This document shows, in pieces, positions 56,364 through 64,000 of a stretch of DNA of 64,000 nucleotides. The position numbers and the translations under genes are program-made. The notes under the pieces were generated by a model, which was given only the letters and a program-made list of their open reading frames with translations, was not told the origin of the DNA and made no database searches. The DNA lies in contig NZ_JALIFP010000009.1 of the NCBI RefSeq assembly GCF_022867885.1, positions 79,110 to 143,109 on the forward strand, in the 5' to 3' direction. Each line of letters starts with the position of its first letter. Within the stretch, counting starts at the first letter, position 1. The DNA is from Lederbergia sp. NSJ-179 (GTDB lineage: Bacteria; Bacillota; Bacilli; Bacillales; Bacillaceae_C).

Positions 56364-56391
56364 CGGGTATGTCGCTCCCTGTGACATACCC
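56364..56391 (-). terminator. Hairpin between oppA and oppB (partial terminator)
   Basis: GGGTATGTC and GACATACCC (9-bp stem) followed on the minus strand by GGATTTTT. Position suggests partial termination giving more binding protein than permease. Confidence 0.75.
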
Positions 56392-56427
56392 TTCATTTTT
56401 CAAGCATTGACTCGTACAACATTCCTT

Positions 56428-58125
56428 CTATTTTTCAATATCAGCGTAAATAAATTGCGGATAACGATTAATTGGTGTAAAGATCCCTTTCACATGTGGT
56501 TTAACTGTAAATGGCTTCGTATAGAAATAAATGGGAATAATGGGCATTTCATCCATCAAAATTTCCTCCGCTTTATGCATGGCTTCCATTCTTACTTTTT
56601 GATCCATAGATGTTTTGGCACTATCAATTTGCTTGTCATATTCAGCGTTACTCCAGTTGGCATCATTAAATGGACCATCTGTTACCCAAAGGTCGGCGAA
56701 AGTCATAGGGTCTACATAATCACCCGACCAACCTCCACGAGAAATTTCATAATCTCCGGCTTTTTCACGGTCAAGCTTTACTTGGAATTCCACATTTTCA
56801 AGATTTACAGTGAGGTCTAAGTTTTTACGCCACATCTCCTGCGCAGCTTCTGCAATTTTCTTATGACCCTCAGATGTATTATAAAGGATGGTGAATTCAG
56901 GCATTTCTTCCATACCTTCCTCCTGAAGTCCCTCAGCTAATAATTTCTTCGCTTCTTCTATATCTTCTTTAAAGAGGTCCCCAGAATTTTCTTGGAAATC
57001 CCCACTTACATCATTGATTCCCGGTGGAATAATGCCAAAAGCGGGCTTCTGTCCACCTTGTGCAACATGCTCTGTAATCGTATTCCGTTCAATTGCCATA
57101 GAAAGAGCTTTTCTCACTTTTACGTTATTAAACGGTTTTACATCATTATTCAAGTTATAGTAATAGACTGAAAAGTCAGGGCCATTATTGAATTCAGGAT
57201 TACCGGAATCTACTAGCTGTCCTTGTACATCTTGTGGAAGCGGATAGACGAGATCCAACTCGTCGGCTTGATACATTTGCCATGCTGTGTCTTCATTATC
57301 AATCATGACAAACTGTACTTCGTCTAACTTAATTTTATCGTTATCATAATAATTTTCGTTTTTCTCTAATTTCATACTGTCATTATGATTCCATTCAGTC
57401 AGCTTAAAGGCTCCGTTCGATACATAACTCGATGCTTCATGTGACCAATCTGGATTAGCTTCCTGCACTTTTTTGTTTACCGGATAATACGTGTAGAAGG
57501 AAGTTAAATCAAGGAAATAAGGTGTTGGTTGCGCTAATTTTACTTCAAGCGTCTTTTCGTCTACTGCTTTCACGCCCACCTTTGCTTCCAATTCTTCATA
57601 CTTTGATTCATCTTCGGAACTGTTATACTCCTCAGCTCCTTCAAGATAATATAGCTGATAGGCATAATCGGAAGCACTTTTAGGATTAAGCGCAAATTTC
57701 CATGCATATTCAAAATCTTCTGCTGTTACCGGATCTCTATTCGACCACAGCACGTTATCTTTTAAATGGAATGTCCACGTAAGATTGTCATCACTAACAT
57801 CCCATGTTTCAGCCATACCATCTACAATTTCGCCTTCAGGAGTTTTCTTCGTCAAACCTTCAAAGGCATGTTCCAAAATCCATGAGTCATGTGTACCTTG
57901 TGCCAATCCTGGATGTAGAACACCGGGTTCTTCTTTGTTATTCAGATGCAAAATTTTCCTTTCCGACTCTTGTTCAGACTCTGTTCCTTCTTTCGCGTTT
58001 TTTTCGCCTTCATCCTCTTTTGGAGCAGGGTCCGCTTGATCATCAGTTTGTCCACTAAAACAGCCGCTAAGCACCAACACAAATGCAAGCATCACTGAAA
58101 CTAAGGACCATCGTGATGGTTTCAA
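56428..58125 (-). CDS. oppA: Oligopeptide-binding lipoprotein (OppA type)
   Basis: 565 residues. Signal peptide with lipobox LVLSGC (Cys ~22), an acidic linker, then the SBP_bac_5 domain with EPGVLHPGLAQGTHDSWILE, TWTFHLKDNVLWSNRDPVTA, RKALSMAIERNTITEHVA and GWSGDYVDPMTFADLW. It binds peptides outside the membrane for OppBCDF. The start is TTG at 58125, 6 bases after AAAGGGGGA; no nearby ATG fits. Confidence 0.93.
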   Translation of the reverse strand: MKPSRWSLVSVMLAFVLVLSGCFSGQTDDQADPAPKEDEGEKNAKEGTESEQESERKILHLNNKEEPGVLHPGLAQGTHDSWILEHAFEGLTKKTPEGEIVDGMAETWDVSDDNLTWTFHLKDNVLWSNRDPVTAEDFEYAWKFALNPKSASDYAYQLYYLEGAEEYNSSEDESKYEELEAKVGVKAVDEKTLEVKLAQPTPYFLDLTSFYTYYPVNKKVQEANPDWSHEASSYVSNGAFKLTEWNHNDSMKLEKNENYYDNDKIKLDEVQFVMIDNEDTAWQMYQADELDLVYPLPQDVQGQLVDSGNPEFNNGPDFSVYYYNLNNDVKPFNNVKVRKALSMAIERNTITEHVAQGGQKPAFGIIPPGINDVSGDFQENSGDLFKEDIEEAKKLLAEGLQEEGMEEMPEFTILYNTSEGHKKIAEAAQEMWRKNLDLTVNLENVEFQVKLDREKAGDYEISRGGWSGDYVDPMTFADLWVTDGPFNDANWSNAEYDKQIDSAKTSMDQKVRMEAMHKAEEILMDEMPIIPIYFYTKPFTVKPHVKGIFTPINRYPQFIYADIEK

Positions 58126-58204
58126 ATTAATCCCCCTTTATTCATTTTTTATCCAAAAAATATCTTTCTCTCCCATTCTATGATGTTACGATCCATTTAA
58201 TTTC

Positions 58205-58443
58205 TTATTTCGAGTAATTTAAAATTTTGTATGCGTCAGGTTCAGTTTCGAGGATAATCAAAAGCGATAGGCCCCATTCGTCACGCAGCCTGCGGAATAA
58301 ATTTCGCATAACTTGAATGCCTTCCGGATCTAAGCCATTTACGGGTTCATCCAATAATAGCAATTCAGGTCGGGTAGAGATCGCCCGCGCAATCCCGAGC
58401 CGCTGCCTCATGGCAAACGAGAATTGTTTTACAGGCTTGCCAT
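58205..58443 (-). pseudogene. ABC ATPase fragment (bacitracin-exporter type)
   Basis: About 80 codons: KPVKQFSFAMRQRLGIARAI with the ABC signature, PELLLLDEPVNGLDPEGIQV with Walker B, then decay and a stop. Walker A and the start are missing upstream, where the sequence is unrelated. It resembles BcrA-like ATPases. A dead fragment between the opp and sugar transporter operons. Confidence 0.75.
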
Positions 58444-58636
58444 TAACCCTCAATAAGTGGTGATGAAATTTCGGATAGAAAGGAGGGTGGTGGAGAAGGG
58501 ATTTATTGATTGGGGAAATTTGGATCATTCAGTCTATATTCAGTTCACATCGGCTGCTTATGACGTACCATGGAGCTACTGGTAAGTAATCGAAACAATG
58601 ATAAGCTATACAATTTGATTCACACCTAAAGATAAT

Positions 58637-58672
58637 AAGACATTGCTCAAGTAGTTTTTGGAGCAATGTCTT
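58637..58672 (-). terminator. Terminator of the sugar transporter operon
   Basis: AAGACATTGCTC and GAGCAATGTCTT form a 12-bp stem (58637-58648, 58661-58672), followed by UUAUUAUC on the minus strand, 14 bases beyond the small gene. Confidence 0.75.
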
Positions 58673-58685
58673 ATAGTTGGAAGGG

Positions 58686-58823
58686 CTATCCAATTTTTCG
58701 TATACTTTCTTTTGTAGGTGAGCTTGTGAAGTCTGTTAAATGAATCGAGATTTCAAATAGAATTTGAACTCGTTCTTCATTAAAACCAAAGGAGTTTCGT
58801 TCATTAATGTGTTTTTTTATCAT
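58686..58823 (-). CDS. 45-residue small gene coupled to the sugar permease
   Basis: ATG at 58823 overlaps the permease stop as ATGA. The frame reads MIKKHINERNSFGFNEERVQ ... EISIHLTDFTSSPTKESIRK then stop TAG at 58686. It is charged, with no helix long enough for the membrane. It may be a genuine small protein or the truncated beginning of a larger lost gene, since the operon terminator follows directly. No homology recognised. Confidence 0.45.
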   Translation of the reverse strand: MIKKHINERNSFGFNEERVQILFEISIHLTDFTSSPTKESIRKIG

Positions 58824-59650
58824 CCTTTATTTCCACCTGTAATACTAATCCCTTGGATAAAATATCTTTGACCAAAGAAAAAGATAACTATTGCAGGCAA
58901 AATCATAATGGTAGAGCCAGCCATCATTAAGTTCCAATCGGAAGAATACGACCCTCTTAATTGAAGTAATCCCAAGGCCAATGTGTATTTGGATTCGTCA
59001 TTGAGATAAATGAGTGGTCCGAAAAAGTCATTCCATACAGCCATAAAAGTGAAAAAGCCAATCACCAATAATGCAGGTTTAACAAGGGGTAGCATTATTT
59101 TTGTAAAGATTTGGAAATAATTGGCGCCATCTAAAATGGCCGCTTCATCTAATTCTTTAGGAATGTTCAAGAAAAATTGTCGCATTAAAAAAATATTAAA
59201 TCCCCCTCCACCAAAAAATGCTGGAAATACTAAGGGCCAAAAGGTATCGACTCCTCCAATTTCTGACCACATTAAAAAGGTTGGAATCATAGTTACGGCA
59301 CTTGGTAACATCATTGTACCGATAATGATCGCAAACCAGATATCTCTTCCCGGAAATCTTAATCTTGCGAAAGCATACCCACACATACAACAAGTAGATA
59401 TGGTCCCAATTAAAACGGGAACCATAATAATCATCGTATTCTTAAAATATAAACCAAAATCGATAATGTCAAAGACATCCTTATAATTATGCCATTGAAA
59501 AGTTTCTGGTAAGATTTTCGGTGGGAAAATAAAGATCTCGGTTGTGGTCATCAACGAGCTCCGAAGCAACCATAAAAAAGGGATAAACGAGATTAACGCC
59601 CCAATCACTAATAGAATAAACGCAGGATATTTCTTTAATCTATTTACCAT
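58820..59650 (-). CDS. Carbohydrate ABC transporter permease (MalG/AraQ type)
   Basis: 276 residues, six helices, with the EAA-type loop LDEAAILDGANYFQIFTKIM LPLVKPALL (two pieces, ~residue 180) typical of the CUT1 family. ATG 59650 has a full GGAGGTGG 8 bases upstream, located in the end of the preceding permease gene. Forms the channel with the 59652-60596 permease. Arabino-oligosaccharide specificity is possible from the GH127 remnants nearby but not shown. Confidence 0.87.
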   Translation of the reverse strand: MVNRLKKYPAFILLVIGALISFIPFLWLLRSSLMTTTEIFIFPPKILPETFQWHNYKDVFDIIDFGLYFKNTMIIMVPVLIGTISTCCMCGYAFARLRFPGRDIWFAIIIGTMMLPSAVTMIPTFLMWSEIGGVDTFWPLVFPAFFGGGGFNIFLMRQFFLNIPKELDEAAILDGANYFQIFTKIMLPLVKPALLVIGFFTFMAVWNDFFGPLIYLNDESKYTLALGLLQLRGSYSSDWNLMMAGSTIMILPAIVIFFFGQRYFIQGISITGGNKG

Positions 59651-59651
59651 A

Positions 59652-60596
59652 TTATTTTCCACCTCCGTAGTAAACCCATGATTTCGAGCTTCTAAATATT
59701 AATAATGTGAAAATGCCAATGATAACAAACAAAATCCACGCAAGTGCACTTGCATAACCAAAATCATTTTGTTGGAAAGCAGTTCTATAAATTAATAAAA
59801 CATAAAACAAAGTAGAATTATTAGGCCCACCTTCCGTCATAATGTATGCCTGTGTGAAGGCTTGAAATGAACCAATTAGTCCCATGATTAAATTGAAAAA
59901 AATAATAGGAGTTAAAGAGGGGATGGTGACATATCGCAGCTTATGCCACCCGTTTCCACCATCTATTTCCACCGCTTCATGTAAATCTTTTGGAACATCT
60001 TGTAAGCCCGCCAAAAAGATCAACGCAGTTCCCCCTAACCCCCACACGCTCATTAGTATAAGTGAAGGAATAGCTGTTTTCTCATCATAAATCCACATTG
60101 ATGGCGGCAAATGAAGGAATTTTAAAATTGTATTAAACAAACCAAAGTCAGGATTAAAAAGCCATACCCACAAAATATTAGAGGCAACTGCAGGGACAAG
60201 GACAGGCAAATAATAAATTGTCCTAAAAAAGGCCTGTCCTTTTACCTTCATATTCATCAATAGCGCCACAAATAATGCAGCAACTAAGGTGAAAAAGGTA
60301 CTCCCAAACGCGAAATAGAACGTGACAATAATCGATTTTTTAAAAAAGATATCATTGACAAAAATCTCACGAAAATTATCAAGACCAATCCAATTAAAGG
60401 ATCCGAGAGCCGTCCAATCAGTAAAACTTAGGACAAAACTAGCTATCAATGGAAAAACTGTCCAGATTAGGATGCCAAGAATGGCCGGCATGGCAAACAC
60501 ATATCCGAAAATGGCTTCCTGTTTTTTTATACTCATTAATTTGTTTTTTCGTTTGGACGGCTTGATTTTTGATAACTTTACTGTTTTATTTTCCAT
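59652..60596 (-). CDS. Carbohydrate ABC transporter permease (MalF/AraP type)
   Basis: 314 residues, six helices: an N-terminal basic stretch KPSKRKNKLMSIKKQ, then the CUT1 permease core with DVPKDLHEAVEIDGGNGWHK in the coupling loop and YIMTEGGPNNSTLFYVLLIY. The start is uncertain: ATG 60596 or TTG 60602, with only a distant GAGGGATGG ribosome site. Upstream of its partner permease with one base between them. No ATPase gene is in the operon; such importers often use a shared MsmX-type ATPase. Confidence 0.86.
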   Translation of the reverse strand: MENKTVKLSKIKPSKRKNKLMSIKKQEAIFGYVFAMPAILGILIWTVFPLIASFVLSFTDWTALGSFNWIGLDNFREIFVNDIFFKKSIIVTFYFAFGSTFFTLVAALFVALLMNMKVKGQAFFRTIYYLPVLVPAVASNILWVWLFNPDFGLFNTILKFLHLPPSMWIYDEKTAIPSLILMSVWGLGGTALIFLAGLQDVPKDLHEAVEIDGGNGWHKLRYVTIPSLTPIIFFNLIMGLIGSFQAFTQAYIMTEGGPNNSTLFYVLLIYRTAFQQNDFGYASALAWILFVIIGIFTLLIFRSSKSWVYYGGGK

Positions 60597-60670
60597 TTCC
60601 AAGAGAAATCACCATCCCTCTGTATGTTTTTTCGATTCGTTTTCGCTCTTTACGAAATCCACTGACGGCA

Positions 60671-62050
60671 TTACTCTTCGTATTCTGCATACTCATATTT
60701 ATCGCCGAATTCCTTTTTCAGTTTTGGTAAAATATCATTTAGAATCACATCTTTGGCAGTCTTTTGATTATTCCAGATTTGATCTAAACCAGGATTAATA
60801 ATCGTTGAAGCCTTCGATCGATCACTCCAATAATAGTTCGGGTTTTGGACAACATGATTTAATCCCCAGTCAATAACGGCTTCTTTATACTCCTCTGGAT
60901 GTATCTCTGTATCGGTCCATTTTTTTATCAGTTCTTCATCTGTATACCAGGATTCTTCATTCGGCATCCACAACCCCCCTTGAATCAAGGGCAAACTATT
61001 TTTGGGATCCATAATAAATGTCAAAAATGTCTTTGTTTCCTCCCAATGTGCCTTTGTATTATCCGTATTAAAGACGACAATCGGTGTTCCGGTCGTCAGT
61101 GTGACCGCCCTTTTCATCTTCGGTAAAACTCCTATTCCTAAGTCCAATGATTTTTCTTTCTTTGCTTTTCCAAGTTCTTGCATTGCCCATTGGCCATCTA
61201 TATTCATTGCAACCCTGCCAGTCAATAATGCGGTATCTGTTGATGGGAGGGTTGATAATTGGGATGGCTTTGGCATAACGTTTTCAACGTACATTAAATC
61301 TTGAATCGCTTGCAATGCATCAATAGTATTCTTACTCCCCAGCAAAATGGTTTTTCCATCTTCAGAAATGATACCGCCTTCATTCAAAATTAAAAAGTTT
61401 TCATAGAAGTAAGTGAAATTACTAACACCATATGTCTCAATATTTTTAGCATCAAATCCAGGTTCACCTGGGTGATTCCCTTTACGGTCAACTGTAAATT
61501 TCCGTGCAACTTCGATAAATTCTTCCCATGTCCAAGCATCATCTGCTTTTGTAGGAGGATAGTCTACACCTTGCTCATCGAAAAATTTCTTATTGTAATA
61601 GATGTTATTCGTCTCGTTGGCAACACTTGATCCAGCAATAGGTCCGTCTTCTTCAAACTGAAAAATGGAATAAGGCAGTTTATTCCCAATCTCTCCGGAT
61701 TCATAAAGCTCAGAGACATCCTTGATTCGACCATTTTCTAGCCATGCCGGTATGCTGCCTTCTGGAAAATAGCCGAAATCTGGTAATTTATTCGATGCAG
61801 CCTGTGATGTCAGTTTTTCAATATAACCCTCATTGACCTGCTGTGCTTTCACCTGAATATCATCATGTTGTTCATTAAAGGTCTTAATCAACGCCTCAAC
61901 TGATTCTTTTTCAAGCGGCCCGCCCCAATATGTCATCGTCAAAGAAACAGCCTTTTCTTTTCCTCCTGTCTCCGATCCACTACATCCCGCTATAAATAAA
62001 GCCGATAGCACAATCCCCATGATCACAAGGAACTGTCGAATAAATCTCAT
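60671..62050 (-). CDS. Sugar-binding lipoprotein of a CUT1-type ABC importer
   Basis: 459 residues: signal peptide with lipobox LFIAGC (Cys ~23) and a SBP_bac_1-type mature domain with SLTMTYWGGPLEKESVEALI, ANETNNIYYNKKFFDEQGVD, DDAWTWEEFIEVARKF and GRVAMNIDGQWAMQELG. GGGGGAG lies 6 bases before ATG 62050. First gene of the operon. Sugar unknown; the GH127-like fragments next to it suggest arabinose-containing oligosaccharides. Confidence 0.88.
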   Translation of the reverse strand: MRFIRQFLVIMGIVLSALFIAGCSGSETGGKEKAVSLTMTYWGGPLEKESVEALIKTFNEQHDDIQVKAQQVNEGYIEKLTSQAASNKLPDFGYFPEGSIPAWLENGRIKDVSELYESGEIGNKLPYSIFQFEEDGPIAGSSVANETNNIYYNKKFFDEQGVDYPPTKADDAWTWEEFIEVARKFTVDRKGNHPGEPGFDAKNIETYGVSNFTYFYENFLILNEGGIISEDGKTILLGSKNTIDALQAIQDLMYVENVMPKPSQLSTLPSTDTALLTGRVAMNIDGQWAMQELGKAKKEKSLDLGIGVLPKMKRAVTLTTGTPIVVFNTDNTKAHWEETKTFLTFIMDPKNSLPLIQGGLWMPNEESWYTDEELIKKWTDTEIHPEEYKEAVIDWGLNHVVQNPNYYWSDRSKASTIINPGLDQIWNNQKTAKDVILNDILPKLKKEFGDKYEYAEYEE

Positions 62051-62245
62051 CAATTACTCCCCCTATTAAACAAATTTTTACTCATTCATCTTTTTTACTC
62101 TATTTCATCACCCAAACTCTCATCTTATCTGGTTTTCAATGTGCCTTCACTATGTGTCGCCATGGATTCGATTACTGTTCTATTAAATCTCAGCCACCTT
62201 TCTTTTCTCTTTGTTATGATTACTTGCATTTTTCATGCCAAAAGA

Positions 62246-62267
62246 ATGGATAGAATATACTATCCAT
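62246..62267 (-). promoter_or_regulatory. Palindromic operator candidate upstream of the sugar importer
   Basis: ATGGATAG-N6-CTATCCAT is a perfect 8-bp dyad 200 bases upstream of the binding-protein gene. It contains a -10-like TATATT with a weak TTTAGA 17 bases upstream. No regulator gene is next to it. The rest of 62051-62424 holds nothing I recognise. Confidence 0.45.
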
Positions 62268-62424
62268 GGCAACTTTTCTAAAGAATAGAATTTTTTATAT
62301 AAATCTTTTTTCATTGGGAGAAATAATACCAGAGAAAGGAAAAATTTTTTACACATAAATCTTTTTATTCTAAACTCCTTGACAGCTCATTTTTCAATCC
62401 TTTTTTTTACACTTTCATAAGTGT

Positions 62425-62462
62425 AAAAAAAAGAAAGGAGTGTAGTCATTTTTCCTACACTC
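62425..62462 (-). terminator. Terminator beyond the decayed GH127 gene
   Basis: GAGTGTAG (62438-62445) and CTACACTC (62455-62462) followed on the minus strand by a U-rich run. An adjacent second inverted repeat with A8/T8 arms (62401-62432) could act on either strand. Confidence 0.65.
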
Positions 62463-62466
62463 TCTT

Positions 62467-62920
62467 ACAACAAATCTCAGCTTTTTACGTTCGTATATAC
62501 ATTTTTATTGACCATCCGTATACCGAAAATCCGCCTAACTCTTCCTTGAGGATGGGCTTGGAATTTTACAGTTACATGACTCTTATCTTCATAAATTTCT
62601 GGAGGAATAAGTTCGGAAAGTATTTGTTTTTCCTTGTACAGGCTGAATCCATCCAGATAATGATTTTCCTTCGGGGATAAATACAGGTGTATACAAAAAA
62701 TCAGTTACTTCCGGGTCACCCAACGGGCCCAATTCCCCGGCAAGGACGAGCGGTCCATACATAATGGCGACCCGCTTCGGATTATCTGGCATCCTTTCGA
62801 GACGTAATGTCATCGGAATCTTAATTTCCACTCTGTCATTGTTGTTCCAAACTCGTTCAATCTCGATAAAACTTCCAGGTTGGGCATCCGTTTCATAATT
62901 TTCATCGTTTATTTTGATTA
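62467..62920 (-). pseudogene. GH127-type glycosidase, 3' remnant
   Basis: Reads LIKINDENYETDAQPGSFIE, IERVWNNNDRVEIKIPMTLR, RVAIMYGPLVLAGELG and TPVFIPEGKSLSGWIQPVQG, then a shift of frame/deletion after TNTFRT, and a C-terminal end IPPEIYEDKSHVTVKFQAHP ... GIRMVNKNVYTNVKS to the stop at 62467. This is the beta-sandwich part of DUF1680/GH127 arabinofuranosidases. The catalytic 5' part is absent upstream of 62920. Confidence 0.7.
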
Positions 62921-62921
62921 A

Positions 62922-63191
62922 TATTGTTTAGAAGAGGTGGATAATGGAACGAATCCGCCTGGAATTATTTTGCCTAAACACTCCGAATTAAATGCTGAGT
63001 ATGAGGAATATCTTCTTGTGGGCATCGTCGTCATAATAGGAGAAGCTATGAGAATGGATGAAGGTGAATGGAAAAACACACTTTATCGTCCTGTAGAGGA
63101 TGAGACAAAAGCAATACAAATGAAAGCAATTCCATATTATGCATGGTGCAATCGTGATCCCGGCGAAACGTTAGTAGGGATGAATGGATGA
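62922..63191 (+). pseudogene. GH127 arabinofuranosidase, C-terminal remnant (opposite strand)
   Basis: From 62922 the plus strand reads YCLEEVDNGTNPPGIILPKH ... LLVGIVVIIGEAMRMDEGEW ... KAIPYYAWCNRDPGETLVGM, the C-terminal ~90 residues of a GH127 enzyme (the family pattern YCLEE-DNG ... AIPYYAWANRGPGEM). A stop codon precedes it and no catalytic part is present. It is head-to-head with the other GH127 fragment, showing a rearrangement joint at about 62921. Confidence 0.75.
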
Positions 63192-63273
63192 TTAAACAAG
63201 GTTAAAAGGCATTGATATACCAGTAATTGAATAAATAATGGTTACTTCGAAACAACCGATTACTACTTTTTTG

Positions 63274-63315
63274 GCATATAAAACAACTTGGCGCTTGCCA
63301 AGCTGTTTTATATGC
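63274..63315. terminator. Long hairpin terminator beside the small-membrane-gene remnant
   Basis: GCATATAAAACA-CTTGGC pairs with GCCAAG-TGTTTTATATGC around a 4-base loop, about 19 bp with one mismatch. It resembles the terminator at 31866-31898, and the gene fragment next to it resembles the gene next to that one. Confidence 0.8.
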
Positions 63316-63323
63316 TTGTTTTA

Positions 63324-63395
63324 CTAAGAATCCTGTAGATTTTCCTTAACCTGTGGATTTTCAAAAATATATTTATACTGCCATCTGCCTGTTCC
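63324..63395 (-). pseudogene. C-terminal remnant of a small membrane protein paralogue
   Basis: Minus strand reads GTGRWQYKYIFENPQVKENLQDS then TAG (shown in two parts: GTGRWQYKYIF, ENPQVKENLQDS). It resembles the tail YWNYQ...LENPQ...NSQ of the 31910-32122 gene. The upstream membrane part is gone. Weak but supported by the matching terminator. Confidence 0.4.
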
Positions 63396-63562
63396 TACGA
63401 AACAATTTTAGCCTTTCTTCCTGAAACTTAATAAATAGTATCACGGGAAATAGTGTGACGATAAAATAAGGGTGAAAGAAATCCCCCAGCTTTAGCTTGC
63501 CCCTTTTTCATCCTTAATTCTAATTTCTTCCTTTTCCGTAAGTTCTCGTGAGGTAATTGCGA

Positions 63563-63720
63563 TGTCTCACACCTCAAGTGAGACAAGGGGTTAAGGAGAG
63601 ACCAGAATTTATTTTCCCCCAAAATGAGACGGTATAATGCACTTTTAAGAGATGGGAATGGAAAAAATGTCGAAAAACCACCCCAAAAAATAAGAAAACA
63701 GATGAAACCTTGCCCTATAA
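63563..63720. other. Hairpins in the gap before the terminal transposase
   Basis: GTCTCAC-N7-GTGAGAC (63563-63583) and AAACCTT-N7-AAGGTTT (about 63706-63726) are inverted repeats in the 63396-63773 gap, probably part of the left end of the insertion sequence whose transposase starts at 63774. No other gene is seen in this gap. Confidence 0.4.
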
Positions 63721-63773
63721 GGTTTAAAATAGTTAGTAACCAAAAAACCATTAAACCGAGGGGGTTCATCTGT

Positions 63774-64000
63774 ATGGCTATTATACCACAAATGAATTTG
63801 TTTTCGTGGACAGATTTAGAAGAATTAGGAGATTTAGATCGTTTACGTTTGGTAATGGAATATCTGCCCGATGATAAACTGATGAAAATTCTAGAAAAGG
63901 AACGCCGAAATGGTCGTGATGACTATCCTATTCGTGCCGTCTGGAATACCATTTTAGCTGGTGTTGTATTTGAGCATGATTCTACGGAGTCACTCCGACG
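63774..64000 (+). CDS. Transposase, N-terminal part (cut by window end)
   Basis: MAIIPQMNLFSWTDLEELGD then RLRLVMEYLPDDKLMKILEK, and IRAVWNTILAGVVFEHDSTE, the N-terminal DUF772-like region of an IS1182-type or related transposase. GAGGGGG lies 9-10 bases before the ATG. The frame is open to the end of the window, so the element may be intact outside it. Confidence 0.8.
   Translation, partial: MAIIPQMNLFSWTDLEELGDLDRLRLVMEYLPDDKLMKILEKERRNGRDDYPIRAVWNTILAGVVFEHDSTESLR

Noticed and set aside
63428..63769. 113-codon minus-strand frame before the last transposase
   Set aside because: Composition is not protein-like over its length, it overlaps IS end hairpins, and the real gene starts on the other strand at 63774.

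Overview
The window looks like a chromosomal segment of a low-GC Gram-positive endospore-former-type bacterium (Bacillaceae). The evidence is the strong GGAGG-type ribosome sites, T-box leaders, a purine riboswitch, NatAB/NatKR, BmrCD, PotABCD, DtpT and nadBCA/nifS neighbourhoods, all arranged as in Bacillus and relatives. I cannot name a species. No rRNA, tRNA or CRISPR array was found, and no prophage.

Layout. 1-5.3 kb is branched-chain amino acid synthesis on the minus strand (ilvE, ilvD, T-box, ilvB, ilvN cut by the window edge). 5.5-10.0 kb is a spermidine/putrescine importer (potABCD) led by its own XRE-cupin regulator. 10.1-14.2 kb is the heterodimeric drug exporter bmrCD, preceded by a short leader peptide and attenuator. 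dtpT (peptide symporter) and trpE meet at a shared terminator. trpE has two tandem T-box leaders, both with a UGG (Trp) specifier, separated by a GC-rich repeat. A transporter plus ureohydrolase pair and a DUF2200 gene follow; then natAB and the divergent natR/natK. Next come the two-gene ThrE-type exporter split by thirteen 21-bp tandem repeats, and the NAD genes nadBCA facing nifS.

32-50 kb is more plastic: two MFS drug-type exporters with a TetR, nested and broken insertion sequences (37-40 kb), a guanine-type purine riboswitch in front of a frameshifted pbuE, a linearmycin-resistance-type ABC exporter with its two-component system, a PIN-domain toxin-antitoxin pair, then gene debris. A nearly complete IS1634-type element with a frameshifted transposase occupies 50.3-52.2 kb. 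52.3-58.1 kb is an oligopeptide ABC importer (oppABCDF). 58.8-62.1 kb is a sugar ABC importer (binding protein and two permeases) beside two decayed GH127-type arabinofuranosidase fragments. The window ends in the first part of another transposase.

The strongest leads are regulatory rather than enzymatic. They are (1) the pbuE riboswitch, whose C74-type aptamer shares its P1 strand with the terminator, predicting a guanine/hypoxanthine ON switch; (2) the tandem Trp T-boxes split by a repeat that has an inverted, T-box-tailed copy 3.5 kb away; (3) the short-peptide attenuator of bmrCD; (4) nifS with no ATG/GTG/TTG start; and (5) the 21-bp minisatellite. I did not see an obviously new multi-gene enzymatic or defence system.
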